From Loxodes magnus (taxonomy: Eukaryota > Ciliophora > Karyorelictea > Loxodida > Loxodidae): 64,000 nt of DNA. Each line of letters begins with the position of its first letter. Position 1 is the first letter of the stretch. A program made the position numbers and the translations under genes. The notes under the pieces were generated by a model. It did not search any database. It was not told where the DNA came from and saw nothing but the letters and a program-made list of their open reading frames with translations. The stretch is taken from assembly GCA_946699065.1 (NCBI GenBank), contig CAMPDV010002144.1:1-64000 (forward strand). Direction: 5' to 3'. Positions 37,573 through 49,796 of the stretch are shown here, in pieces.

Positions 37573-38960
37573 GTGCAAGATGTTCATAAATGGAAATTTA
37601 TATTTCAGCTTAGAGTAAAATTATTACTACAGGCTTATGTAGTATCAAGACCACTAAGAGTTGAAAGTTTACTTCAAGCAAACCAAATATATTATGAAGG
37701 AAGTCAAGAGAACGTTTCTTACTTTTTTGATGGTAATAGAGACATCTTTTTTTAACTGACTCACTGCTGGAACGTTCTCAAGTATTGGATATGCTGAAGG
37801 GAAATAAACTTTTATTATTGAACGTCTATGCAGCTGACTTTGAAAACAAAATCAGAAATATAGAAATAAATGCTATTAATTTTGGATATTACTAAGCTTA
37901 TGGAATCAAAAAGAAAAAGGAACAATTTGAAATTGCAAGATTCGCTTGGAGATTAGCCAATAATACATTTCTAGTAAAACTTAAAGAAGAAAATGGATTA
38001 TTTAATGATGCTTACAATTGGAAAGATAGACCGCTCTGGACAGGTTAGTATCTTTTTGACAAGGAACATAAACGAACAATAGATTATTTTAACAAATATT
38101 TTAGGAAAGAACTTCTGGAAATTTTAATTCCAATAATGATTCAGGCTTATAAAAGACCTGATTATTTGAATAAAATTCTTGATACTTTATATCAAGCTGA
38201 AAAAATAAACGGAACTCTGATTGCTAATTCACAAGATGGGAATTTCTCTTAAGTTACAAAAATAATTCACAGTTATGACAGTAAGTTGAATATACTTCAT
38301 ATAAGATACTCTTGAGAGTTTATTTCCTAGCTTTTAATAGAATACTAAAACGATACAATGATAAAACAGTATTATTGTAGTCGAAGTTATCATTGGATGA
38401 TAATTCTAGCAAAATATATGAATTTCACTACTATAATCACATCAGATGATGACATTAACTTCTCTCATGATATCTATACTTTTTAGTACTTATATGAACA
38501 GAAGCTTATTTCAAAATGCCTTCTGAGCTAAGAAATTTGGAATGATGTTGGTTATGACTTCGAAAAGAAAGAGGGATAGTATTCAAGACTTTTTACCTTT
38601 TATTTTCGGGATCTCTAGATTGAGCAGATTTAATACCCCAATATATACTAAGAGACTATATGTATCCTAGCTTTTTAAGACTCTTTAGGACAGATGCATG
38701 AGAGAATTTCGCAAAAAACCTGAATAAATACACTTTAAATCCTTTTACTTACCGAGTTAAACACACTGGATAATTTTCTAGTGGGTCAATGCACTGATAA
38801 ACAAAAGCAATCTAAAAGAATAGGAAAGAGCTAAAAGCTATCTCAATAAAATAAATGAAGCTACATAATTAGACAATTAACCATTCTCAAATAGAACTAA
38901 TATGTATGCGATAAATTCTAAAGCTGGAAGTTATTAGGTTTAAAGTAAGTTAGAAATAAG
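37573..38960 (+). pseudogene. Decayed glycosyltransferase, family 13-like (GnT-I/POMGNT1 type)
   Basis: The central frame reads ILIPIMIQAYKRPDYLNKI, then IANSQDGNFSQVTKIIHSY and, farther on, YHWMIILAKY...TTIITSDDDINFSHDIYTF followed by IWNDVGYD. The order (IPV.IxAxxR...L, SQDG, HYxWAL, EDD-like acidic motif, xWNDNG) is that of GT13 enzymes, which transfer N-acetylglucosamine in the Golgi. The SDDD would be the metal/nucleotide-sugar site. The frame shifts near 37,750 and again near 38,600-38,700, after which a plausible C-terminus (WVNALINKSNLKEQERAK) continues. No signal anchor is evident. With two frame breaks I call it a pseudogene; unrecognised introns or sequence errors are alternatives. 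The family call is by motif memory only. Confidence 0.45.
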
Positions 38961-39394
38961 TTTATTTTAAGGAAAAAGTTTGATTATTTCCAATAATTTC
39001 GAAGGGGCAAGTGGTAGTACAGTGCAGATGTTTCAGAGGTTTCTTGATACTAAATCTTTAATTTATTATTTAATTTTAATAGAAAGAATACCATCTGATT
39101 TAGTCTTAGATGCTTAAAATAAATATTTTGAAGCGATAAAATTTAAGTTTTGAACTTAGCTTTTTGCTCAGTTAAAATTTCTTAAATTGAGATGTAAATG
39201 ATATCAACAGTTATACAAAGTGATCTATGATAATATGAATTGATTTAATTTATAGTTAAAATAATTGATTCTTAATTATAAGATAAATAATATTTAATTA
39301 ACTTATACATGCTTTAATATAGTAGCTCATAATTTTTTAGATATCACATTTAATTTAGTTTCGAGTTATAAATAAATAATAATAATAAATAAAT
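38961..39394. other. Intergenic tract beside the right inverted-repeat arm
   Basis: Nothing that I can support was found. Confidence 0.35.
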
Positions 39395-39818
39395 TTTATT
39401 ATAGAGCGCGTAGCACTCTCGTTGGTTCGCAGCTCTTTAAAAAATGTTTCATACTGACAAGAATGTTTGTTACAGAAAAAATTATCAGATACTGATAAAT
39501 CTTGTTCAATACTGGTATAATTATTCGGTACTGATAAAAATGTTCAATACTGATATAATTTAAGAATATTCGTAATCTTATCTACTTGTTGGAGGTCCAA
39601 GGACATGTCAGGATTGTGTCTCATTGCATCACCAAAGCAGAGGAAGACATAAAGTCGATTATAGGTACTTAACTTCCCCAACCTTGATGAAGATGACCTT
39701 ATTGCTCACCTTCGAACAATGAACAAAGCAATATTATATAATAATACATATATAATAACATGAATTAAATTATTTTTTCTATTAGGTTAGGTATATTAAC
39801 TTCAGAATTTACTAAAGC
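39395..39818 (-). repeat. Right arm of the large inverted repeat
   Basis: Bases 39,395-39,724 are the reverse complement of 4,738-5,216, with palindrome (39,402-39,434), iterons (39,449-39,560) and CCAAAGCAGAGGAAGACATA block in mirrored order. The following 39,711-39,818 is the same as window bases 1-107, so the shared unit extends beyond the inverted part. The palindrome has GGTTCGCAG here versus GGTGCGCAG in the other arms. Confidence 0.75.
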
Positions 39819-40659
39819 CATACCTTAGGATGTTTCTATTATTTTTTATAAAGCATGGGATTTTTATTCTTTCTATTTTTGTAATTTTTAGATGCTCTTT
39901 TATATTTAAAATATATTCCTTCATATTAAAGTAAATATTTAAATCCTTAGAAGACTTTATTAATACAGTCCTATCAAATTTATTTCTTTTTACTAGCTTT
40001 TTAATGAGTTAATTATAAACTTAGAAAGAACTGCAAAAAAAGCTTACATTAAAGAAAGATTTATTTTAATTTAAATCTAATTTAAGAAACTATTTGGTAA
40101 GGTTTCCAGATTAACTTTAAATATTTATTTCTCTTTGTCTTATTTTTGTTTTTTATCTAACATTAAATTGCTTTCCTGTTAAATTATGTTAAGGCTTGCT
40201 TTAAACTAAATATTTTTCTAATTTCCCGCTTATGGAATTAGCTAATTGATTTCTCTTTTTCCAATTTATTTAATTTAGTTTAAAATATTTATATAATCCA
40301 AGCACTCTCAGAGAATTTTACATCTAGATTAATTAAATACCTGCTTTACTTATTATCTCTAAAGAAAATTAAGGATTTAGTAATAACATTCTTATATTAA
40401 TTCTCTTTAGCAACTTGACAGGACATGATTGATTCATCTTAATCCTATCTATTTCTTTTCTTACTTTTATGGTTAAGCTTGGCTTCTTGCTTTTTCTTCT
40501 TTTACTTACTCATTCTTTATTTTACTCTTAATCCAACAATTTATCTTTATATATACAAATAGATTTCTTTCTTAATTTTAAAAGAGAATAGAGAAAATAG
40601 ATAAAAGCGTTTTAGAAAAAATATAGGAAAAATAGATCAGAAAATGTTGGTATTGCTAT
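39819..40659. other. Intergenic AT-rich tract
   Basis: No supported feature was seen before the 3' end of kelch gene 2. Confidence 0.35.
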
Positions 40660-41976
40660 TCAACTTACCATAATTTATGATAATGCAGAGCCTGGAAATA
40701 ACCAAGATAAGAGAACAACAAAGAACATATAGGATGATGAGTAAACAATGAATAACTTTAAATAAGTTAGTGTTTAGCTGAATTTATTATAATTGGTAAA
40801 AATAAAGTGAAGAAACTATCTTTGATGATAGAGTAAGAAAATTAATAATTTACTAAGAAATATGCTAGAAGAAAGCAACTTCATATCATTTAAAAAATAA
40901 ACTTGATTACTACCACAATAATATGATTAATATTAATTAGAAAAGTTAATTGCAATCAATAGAAAATATTAAATTTAACTTAAATTATTTTGTTAAATTA
41001 ACTTCCAGGAAGCTTTAGCTATGTCAAACTCTAGTAGACTCTCTATATAAACATAGACTTTATTGTTTTTTTGATAAGGTTAGAAATTAGGATAATTTGA
41101 ATATCAACAAGGAGGTTTAAATCCATATTCGCAAACGTTTTTTATATCAAACAAATAATTGAATTTATGTGAAAACGAACCTTCAAAAATAAGAATAGCT
41201 TTCTTTTATTTTGCATATACAGACTGAACTATTTAAGTAGGACAAGGAATTGAGGCTTTTGATTAGGATCATAAATTTCTTTAAGGTGAATAGCATTAAA
41301 TCAGTTAACTGAAGCGACTCTCTTTTGTTTAAAATCCACCAGTTAAATATAAATTTTCACTACCAAAGCAAGCTCCTTCACCTCTTACACTGCAGGGAAT
41401 AGATTTAATTAATTTTTATTTTTAATTTCTAAGATTGAGAGTTTCACAGTCATTATTAACTTTATCTCCATTTCCTCCTATAAAAAAGAGAGTATAATTG
41501 TCATTCATAGCCACTTTATGAATTTATCTGCAAGACTTCATCTTAAAAGCGATTACTGTTTCCATTTAAGGTTGCTACCCTTTCTTTCATATAGGAATAG
41601 TTTAGTGAATTTACTAAATATTCCCAAAAGAAATTATTAATTAATAATCAGTAATTTGATATAAAAATGCATCCTCTAAACTTTTAGATTCGAAATCTTT
41701 TAAAGTGATCATATTTTAGACCCCGAAATCGTAGAATAGCATTGAATGTTATTTTATATCAAATGCAAAATAAAAATTTCCATAACAGCAAAGGTTAGGC
41801 AAGATTTCGTATTTAGTAAGAAGTAAAGGAATTTTAGAGAAAAGAGAAGTTTCACAGTCAAGCAAATTATCTATTTACTATAGTTTCTTACACTGTTTTC
41901 GTAGAGCTATGATTTTTATAAATTAAGCTTATTTGTTATACTAAAAGTATCTATCCTATGGATTGCTTTATTCCAT
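40660..41976 (-). CDS. Kelch-repeat protein, copy 2
   Basis: The ATG at 41,976 opens a frame of 438 codons to the TGA at 40,660. It parallels copy 1 codon by codon (MEQSNPQDRYFQYNKQAQ; LLLTKYEILPNLCCYGNFYF; YTLFFIGGNGDKVNND; GACFGSENLYLTGGF; CYSPQRNLW). The paired N-termini and shared motifs through SLLEFDIAKASWK make the frame and start secure. A further kelch-like stretch, YYCGSNQVYFLNDM, follows. The short NG(A/V/P) insertion of copy 1 is missing. The glycine-pair and aromatic spacing indicates a beta-propeller that binds a partner protein. The true stop may be nearer 40,950, where similarity to copy 1 ends. Confidence 0.7.
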
Positions 41977-42430
41977 TTTATTTAGAAAATTAAACTAAAA
42001 TTATTTTATCTTTACTACAAAATTAGCTAGAACTATATCTATAATACTCTTGATAAATAACCAATATACAGTATAAAGGAAAGCTAACTCTAGATATTAG
42101 AAGAAATTAGGTTTATAACTGTAAATGTCATTAGTCAAATGCATAAGCTACCTACTTTAATTTAGGGATATTTATTAAATAATTAAGATATTTCAAACCA
42201 TAGAAGGGAAATAAAGACAATATTAAAGGATTTGGCTGATGAAAAGACATAATTGATTTAAATTATGATTTCATGATATTCCTTAAAGCAAAATATATTA
42301 TAATGGTTAGGATTAAAGATTTGAATTGCTTAGTTTATACTACTATTTAATATATGCCTGTATATCTAAAGTGCTTTATAAATGCTTTAAGTATATAAAC
42401 TACTAATTTATATAAATAAGAAATTATTTT
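41977..42430. other. Intergenic AT-rich tract
   Basis: Nothing that I can support was found. Confidence 0.35.
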
Positions 42431-43313
42431 AAAATATATAAAATGGCGTATAAGAAATAACAGAACTTTGAACAAAACTTTTAAACAGGAAAATTCTCTA
42501 AAAAATAAAAAAGCGAAATAATTACAATGAGTGAAAGCGAGAAATATGATTGATATGACGAACATTAACCTCTTAGAAATCCAGAACTAAAAAATTCCGA
42601 CACAAACTCAAATAGAAATATTATCTAAGTTATTAAAAGAGTTTATGTTTAAAAATAGATACCTCACTGATAAAGTAGAAAAATTAGAAAAATTAATAAC
42701 GTCTTTGCTTGAGAAACAATATTAATAATCATAAGAAATAGAAGACAAACTGGAACAAAGAATTATTTAAATTTAATAATCAATTCAGGTAACTCCATTT
42801 TCATTTTAACAGAATTAATCAGATCCTATGGAAATAGAAAATGAAGCCTCAAATTAAAATAAACAGTAAACATTAATTTAAAATAAGTAGTAAATTTAAA
42901 TTAAATAAGTGTTACAAGAATAATAGTAAAAGAAGAATAAAATGCTACGGGTGCAATAAATAACACCAATGAAAATACTGCTACTAACTAAGCGAAATTT
43001 AAAAAAGAATAAATAAGATATTTTTAGAAAACTATTTAGGATATATCCAACATAAAGCAGAAAAAATTTATAGAAAAAAATTCTTTAATTCAAATCTTAT
43101 TCCTTGGAAAAATAATTAGGAACGCTACATGCAAGATTGTAACTATTCAGAATATTAAAGGATGGTGCACTAATGAAGTGCTACATCGCCTAACTAAGCC
43201 TAGTAGGAATTCAAGACAAACTAATGGAGAAAAGCTGATAGATAGAATAGATCAGATGGTTGACTACTAAGGCTTTAACAAAGCTTTTTAACTTTAACTT
43301 TATAACAGGTAAA
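42431..43313 (+). mobile_element. Zinc-knuckle retroelement, family Z2
   Basis: The ATG at 42,443 gives MAYKKQQNFEQNFQTGKFSK, then in a shifted frame a coiled coil NRYLTDKVEKLEKLITSLL, the motif SDPMEIENEAS, and a knuckle CYGCNKQHQWKYC (C-x2-C-x3-H-x4-C). A conserved C-terminal block with GWCTNEVLHRLTKPSRNS and DRIDQMVDYQGF follows. The end is a GGCTTTAACAAAGC hairpin and a CTTTAA-repeat tail. At least two frame changes are present. A Z5 element inserted immediately downstream, at 43,329. Confidence 0.65.
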
Positions 43314-43325
43314 TATTCTTTAAAC

Positions 43326-43326
<1 letters not shown>

Positions 43327-43356
<30 letters not shown>
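43327..43356 (+). repeat. (TAA)n microsatellite, tail of the Z5 element
   Basis: About nine TAA units sit at the 3' terminus (minus-strand sense TTA repeats) of the element at 43,329-44,185. The same tail with fewer units occurs at 55,573-55,587. Confidence 0.85.
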
Positions 43357-44185
43357 TACTTAAATGTTAATAAAATTGTTTGCCAATCACAGGACTTGAA
43401 ACCTGGTCGCAGCTGCCACTATTTTTTTGCGTGGTTGGGTTCCACGTTCTTTTTTATTGAGAAGACAACTCTCATGAACAGATTCCGTGCTAAAATTCGA
43501 AAATATTTTTCTTTTATAGATCCCTTCCTTTGTTACTTAAAGTATTGATAAAATTCTTAATGTTTTTCATTCTTCAATTTTTTTGTTTGGTTTAAAAACT
43601 TTTACATCTTCTTAGAATATGTCATTATAATCTATAGTATCAGCATCTTTTTCTTTCTGTTTTATTTTGAATTCTTATATTCAAAATTTTTTTCAATGTT
43701 TTTAATTCTTGTTTTCATTTAGGTTGCTTCTTTGCTATTTTCTTATTCTGTTATTTTTTCTTAGATTGAGAGATTATTAATTTATTTTGAGGATCTTCAA
43801 TCTACATTGATACAACTGATGATGGAGGCAGTTAAGATTAGGACCAAATTTATTATCTTGTAATTTATTTATTATTTATTAATATGAGTTAATCTATTTA
43901 TAGGTTGAGTTGTTTGTATAAGTAAGAATTTCTCGAATTTAATTTGCTAGATTTTAGATAGTTTCTTCTTATTTTACTATAACTTTATTTAGTTTTTCAA
44001 CTTATTCCTTTTCCATTCAAGAAGTTTCTGGATCAACCATTCGCTTTCCCTAGGAAGGAGATGAAGAGCTTAATTATTCTAAGATCTACTTTTTTTACTT
44101 TTAAATTAGATTGGCTTTTCTTCTAGCCTTCTTAATTTCGGCCTTGCTAAGATGCTGTCCGATATTAAACTCCATTTTTTTTAAC
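43329..44185 (-). mobile_element. Zinc-knuckle retroelement, family Z5, with 15-bp target-site duplication
   Basis: It is flanked by TATTCTTTAAACAAT (43,314-43,328) and TATTCTTTAAGCAAT (44,186-44,200). The minus-strand ATG at 44,175 (MEFNIGQHLSKAEIKKARRK) runs in net phase to the TGA at 43,387. The knuckle appears as CWYYRLQWHILRRC in another frame, with Tyr for the second Cys, so this copy carries compensating indels relative to the copy at 55,576. The 3' end has the hairpin CAGG-TTTCAAGT-CCTG and a (TTA)n tail. The 5' leader is only about ten bases. Confidence 0.8.
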
Positions 44186-44431
44186 TATTCTTTAAGCAAT
44201 TACTCTTATAATTTTATATACATAGTTTAAAATTTAAAAAGTTATAAAATAGCTTTTTTATTTCTTAGGAAATATTATAAAAACAAAATTAATTTTTGAT
44301 ATAGTTATAAAATTAAATATTTGCACCAATTTAATATTATTTTATTATGTATAAATGTTTAATTATAAATGATATGTATAATATAAAATTTTTTAAGAAA
44401 ATATATAAATTATTCATAGTAAATTGCATTA

Positions 44432-44725
44432 TCAGTTTTCTTTCTTCTCCTAACATTTTTTCACTTTACAATCTTGTTTGTAAGGTCCAACACAATTTTT
44501 AATATAGCTATCAGTTAATTGATAGCTGCATACTGGGCAAAGAATTTTCTAGATACTCTAATTTTAATTTTAAATTATGGTATAGTTATTCGTTTCTAAT
44601 ATAATATGATTTTTTAGACAATTTACGCAAAAAATATGGTCACAATTTAGTTTTAAGGTTACTCAATCTAATAGCAATAGTTGGCATAGTTAGCACTATA
44701 ATTATAAATCATTCTACGTTTGCAT
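44432..44725 (-). CDS. Small RING-finger protein
   Basis: The ATG at 44,725 gives 97 codons ending at TGA 44,432. It contains a complete C3HC4 RING: CQLC, then LNCDHIFCVNC, then LCPVC, with spacing C-x2-C-x13-C-x-H-x2-C-x2-C-x25-C-x2-C, within the family range. A Cys/Lys-rich tail (KNCVGPYKQDCKVKKCQEKK) follows. A frame without Met continues upstream (FSISSFKLARNIENRPNY), so the real start may be farther 5' or in another exon. Likely a ubiquitin E3 or part of one. It is not a copy of the RING at 35,801. It lies between two zinc-knuckle elements. Confidence 0.7.
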
Positions 44726-45640
44726 GTAATTTGGCCTATTTTCTATGTTTCTTGCTAATTTAAAAGATGAAATTGAAAATTGTAGATTTACTATCTTCAA
44801 AACTAATGAGTGAAGAAGTAGAAAGGAGCAACTAAAGAAGCCAGTGTTTACAAACTCGTCAAAAAAATGGATATTCCTGAATTTTTTGTTAAATTTAGAG
44901 AGAATGAATTGTATTCTTTCAGAATGAGTTAAAATTGCCTAAAATTAAGATATAAGAATAAGTAATTTTAACTAACTATAATTTCAATAACTAAATAGAG
45001 TATTAAAATAAACTTAACTTTAATGGTATTTGGTTATAAAATAAGATAAAAGTGACAAAATAATAAAATTAAATGCTTAGATCTATAATAATTAATGATA
45101 TTTTTCAGTCATCACTATAATTTTTTAAACAGATAGATAAATTTACAATATAACTTAAGAATTAAGATATTAATTGTTAAAAGAACTAATTTAATTATAG
45201 CATCTAATATAATATAACAGGGATAAAAATAAAGCAATTATTAAAAGTAAAATTGCCAATAATTAGCAAGCAATAACTAAACTTAGCTATTATATTAAAT
45301 TAATCTATCCCAATTAGATCAATAAGCATAATACTTTAAAGGAAATTAACTATCTCTCTTATGATTAAATATTCTTAGACTGTTCTATTTTATTACACTT
45401 ACTTTGAGTATTTTCCCTCATAAGTAAATAAGAGTAATCTGATAATAAAAAGCTACGAATAATTTACCAAATTTATACTTTTTGTATATTTTCATCTAAA
45501 TCTACTTAATACTATTAACTAAGATAAGCTTAACAAAGTAATCAATTTGGGATTATTTTAATAATGAATCCTTAACATTAAAAATAATAAGTCATATTCA
45601 TTAAAAATTATGTAAGTGGAATGCTCTAAAATATAAATAT
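44726..45640. other. AT-rich tract upstream of the small RING gene
   Basis: Apart from a possible N-terminal extension of the RING frame (to about 44,810) I see nothing. Confidence 0.35.
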
Positions 45641-45658
45641 AAATAAGCAGATAATTTA

Positions 45659-46491
45659 ATAGTAAACTAAATGTTAAAAAAATGTTTTGGCATATTCTGG
45701 ACTTTCAACCAGTTCCTGCCGCCATTTTTTTGACTCGGATGGATACCGCGACCATTTTTTTTATGTGGATGGTTACCACTGATTGCTTTCAAAAGAGCGC
45801 ATAGGCAGTTTTTATTTGTATATTCCTGTTGGAGTTATCCATAGAAAATTCAATGCTCTTCATGTTCTTTATTATACCTTTTCATTTAATTTTTTTCATT
45901 CTCAGCATCTTCTTAATAAGTGGTAATTGGATTGGCAATATCAACATTATTTTTTAATCTTCTTTTGACTAATATGTTTTTTAAATAGCTTATTTTCAAT
46001 ATTTTCTAGTCTTTTAATTAAGTTATTATCATATCTAATTTCTTTCTGTTCTTAAACACTTTATAATGGAGTGAAAGTTTTTTCAATTTCCATCTTTGAT
46101 GTACGTTAAGATTTTTATTGCGATTACATTCAAAGTTGTTCTTCCGTTATTACCTTGTTTTCTATTAGCTGATTCTTAAGGATTTCCATTTCATTATTTT
46201 GCACGTCAATGTTTGTTGTAAGTTCCCGTATTAATAAGTCTTAATTATATATTGTTTCTTCGTATCGGGATATAATTTTTTACATTTGTTCGATCTTTTG
46301 TCGTAGTTCCTCTGAAATATCTGATTTAAATTCCTCAGCTTGCAAAGTTCCGATCATTATTTTACCTTATGAGTCGGAACTTGATTCTTCTTATTGTTTT
46401 GCTTTTTATCGAAGTACTTAAGCAGCCTTTTTCCGAACATTTCTTATTTGATTTTTATTTAATCTAATGTTCTGCTCCATCTTTTTTTTTT
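45659..46491 (-). mobile_element. Zinc-knuckle retroelement, family Z6, with 13-bp target-site duplication
   Basis: The flanks are AGCAGATAATTTA at 45,646-45,658 and 46,492-46,504. The minus-strand ATG at 46,480 opens a long clean frame: basic start MEQNIRLNKNQIRNVRKKAA, coiled coils (about residues 55-190), and an intact knuckle CWYCQSNYHLLRRC. At the 3' end is the hairpin CTGG-TTGAAAGT-CCAG (45,697-45,712). In this frame no TGA occurs before the element ends, whereas the next frame has TGA right at the hairpin, as in Z5; a small indel may have removed the stop. Confidence 0.8.
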
Positions 46492-46565
46492 AGCAGATAA
46501 TTTATTGAATCTAATTTAATTTGTATAATTTAAGTAGCTAATCTTAGTAAGATACATGATAATAA

Positions 46566-49186
46566 TCAATATATTTTAACTATAAAAATCTTATTTTAAA
46601 AAGTTATTTTAAGTTTTCAGTATCATTCTAGTTTCTAAAATTCAATAAACTAGATTGTTTGTATTTCTTGAAACCGGTTAAAGATTCTTTACTTTCTAAA
46701 TTATTCTTTGAATTTCTTGGCCTTTTCATTCTCATATTTCTAAGTAAATTAAAAGTGTAACTTTTTCAAATTTTTGTATATTGGGTAAGGAAGTCCACTT
46801 CTTAAGTCAATTATAGGAAAATTTGTATCCATTTATAAATTTATACACAACTCTAGTGTATGTAACAGATGACAATGCTCTATTATCTACCACTTTTATT
46901 GATAATCTAAATTTATTTATCCAATTTTCAAACTTCTAAGTTTTCTAATCTATATAATCTCTCTTACCCAGTTTCTATTTCCTTATACTAGTATACTATC
47001 TATAATAAAATGCTTTAGAAATAAACAATTTTAACTAATAACTTATATAACTTTACTATTTATACTTCTTAAATTAGTAAGCTCTATTTATTTAAATTTG
47101 GGCATATTTGGAAAATATAAGAGAGTGTATTTTAGTCTATTTAATGCATCTTACTAAAACTTATTTTACTATAAGTTTAACCATAATTTCCTATTTACTA
47201 AAGAGCAATGTTTGAAAGCTAATTACAATTAGATAAACTAAGTGATTATAAATTAGGAGTTTATTATAACTAAATTAGTAAACTTAAATCATCAAAAATA
47301 TCATTTTATGATATTTGTATTTCTGTTAGCTACATTAATGGTTAGAAGAAGAACTACTAAAATTACTCATTTGTGAAGTTCCCTTATAGTTTCAGAGATT
47401 TGACTTGATCATTCTAAATTTTATCTAAATTTCACTCATTAGAATTTTCTATATTAACATCTATAATTTCTAAATTAGGACAGAACTCTATTATTCTATT
47501 ATTTAACTTTAAGTCTTTTGTTTAAAATTACTTAAATTGCATTCCTTTTACTTTCAAGAACTATATCAGTTAATCAGTTTTTAGATTATCACTTTCGATT
47601 ATAACATTTTATAGATTGATATTTACGCTTAAGTTATATAGAAATCATTCACTATTTTTAGCTATATTTAAATACTCCAATTTAGTAAGGTTTTATAATG
47701 GCTCTAAAGTTTCTTATTACTGAAAGGTATGAAAGGTTAATCTTTTTAAATTTAAATAGGATAGAATTTTGGTTAACAAATAATTTTGAGAGCAATTAAA
47801 AATCTAAACTTCTGATATTAAATTAGGTCTATTTTACTTTAAATTGTGATACGCTTTTAAAAATAAAGCATGACTCAAAGACTTTAAAATTTTTTCCTTT
47901 TAAACAGTTGAAAATTCATTCAGATTTATCACTATTTTCTTTACATCAGATAAGGAAATATTTCTTATAACTCATTTGTATTTACTTTATGTAAATTTAG
48001 AATAATTCTTATAAGTGATTATCTTTAATTCCTCAAAAGAGTAACTATAAAGGTAGAAATATTTACTAGTTTATTATAAATTACTAATATCAGTAGAGTT
48101 CATAAATTAAAAGATTATTTAAGACACATTTCTGCTTAGTTTAATGAGAGAACATCCTTACTTTTGTTTATTTTTTTCATAATCTACAGCAATTTGTTAT
48201 ATAAAATTGTTTAGGTAGCATTTCTATGATAAATCAGAAAGTTTAGAATTATTTACTTTATATTATCATTCAAAATGTTATCCATAAAATCTTCCACCAT
48301 CAGAAAAATAAAAATTCGTTAAACTTACTAGTTAGTCTTATAATCATTCTCCTTCATATTAATCCCCGTTTTTATAGGTCATTATTCCTCATCCTTATTT
48401 TTTATCATTTAATCAATTTCCTTTAAAACTATATCCATTTGAAAATTACACTGAGCCTAATCCTTGTTTTTACCCTCTGACTCAATTTGCCTTATATATT
48501 TTTCCTTAGATATCTTAAAATACTCCATTACCTGTTCATGGTTTATCATCCATCCACTCTCCTTCGAATAAATCTCCACTCTTATAAGTCATCTTTCCTT
48601 TCCCACATTTTCAGTAGTTTATAAGTTCTCCCTCATATTTATCTCCATTTGCATAGTATATTATACCTCTATTTTGTTTTTCTCCTTTTATTCACATTCC
48701 TTCATATTTCTATCCATTCCCAAATCATTAAATTCCTTTCCCATTCTCTAGATTATTTTGCCATTCTCCTTCATATATTTCACCATTCACTGTTTACAGT
48801 TTTCCGTTTCCTTCTCTTTTATTCAATACTCATTAGCCTTCATATTTATTTCCAATCTAGTCTTTAAAAACCCCATATCCATGTTAGCAATCGTCAAATC
48901 ACTCTCCATCATATTCATCTCCATTGTTATATTTTAGATTTCCTTTTCCTTATTTTTTATCTTCTATTCACTCTCCATAATATAAATCTCCATTTTTATA
49001 TTTATATAATCCTTTTCCATGCTTTTTATCATTTAATCAGTCGCCAGTGTACGAGTCTCCATTTGAATAGCTTATTTTTCCACATCCCTATTTTATCTCG
49101 CCTGCTTTTTCCCCTTCATACTTATCTCCATTTTGATAAAGAATAACTAAGATTTATTAAGGATTTAGTTTTGTAACTGTTTGCAT
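46566..49186 (-). pseudogene. MORN/F-box/LRR gene, copy B (frameshifted in the LRR part)
   Basis: From the ATG at 49,186 (MQTVTKLNPQQILVIL) the frame runs through about 12 MORN repeats, the F-box region and the first LRRs; the codon at 47,845 is in frame with the start. Near 47,088-47,095 one A is missing relative to copies A and C, after which the LRR frame continues one base off to SLKIGQINLDYQ and the conserved LEWYWKL end. A Trp written TGA in copy C (59,706) is TGG here (46,968), and another Trp is TGA in all copies. The gene reads inward toward the Z6 element. It is either a recent pseudogene or a working gene with a sequencing error in a homopolymer. Confidence 0.7.
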
Positions 49187-49189
49187 TTA

Positions 49190-49790
49190 TTTTATAAATT
49201 GAGTATAGCTATTTAATTTAAAGTAAACTTGAAATAAAATAAGAAAATAAATAAATGTTTCTCTTTAATAATTTTATATTGTAAGCTTTATATAAATTAT
49301 AGTAGTAATTAATTAAACAAGCTCTATTATATTTATATAAGAGTAATATTAATAAATATTATCTATTTAAATCCTTTTAGTACATATTAGCTTATATTTA
49401 TAACTTTAAATATATCTACTATCAAACTTATTTAGACTTTCTGTAATACGATTAAACCTATTTATCACTTCTTTATCTTCTATTTTCATTATTTTCAACT
49501 CATCTATTTATTTTTCCCAACATTATATTACAAATCTTACTTCTGTAGTTTAAGACCTAAAAATGCATTTAGTAGCCAAAAGTTTTTAAGACATAGATTA
49601 AATTTTTATATAGATATTGTAAATGAAAAATAGTAAAGTTCGTGTATTAATACAATAGTATATAGATAATATAAAGTAGGTTATTATAGAAATTATAATA
49701 TAACAATATTATTTAAACTTATTAGACTTAAATTAACTATATTATTTATAAATATATTTCTATCTATAATAAAGAATATACTAATATAAT
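49190..49790. other. Upstream region of copy B, shared with 56,430-56,870
   Basis: Bases 49,187-49,530 are the reverse complement of the 56,530-56,873 region upstream of gene C, so copies B and C were duplicated with their 5' flanks and probably promoters. No separate gene was seen. Confidence 0.55.
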
Positions 49791-49796
49791 TAAAAA

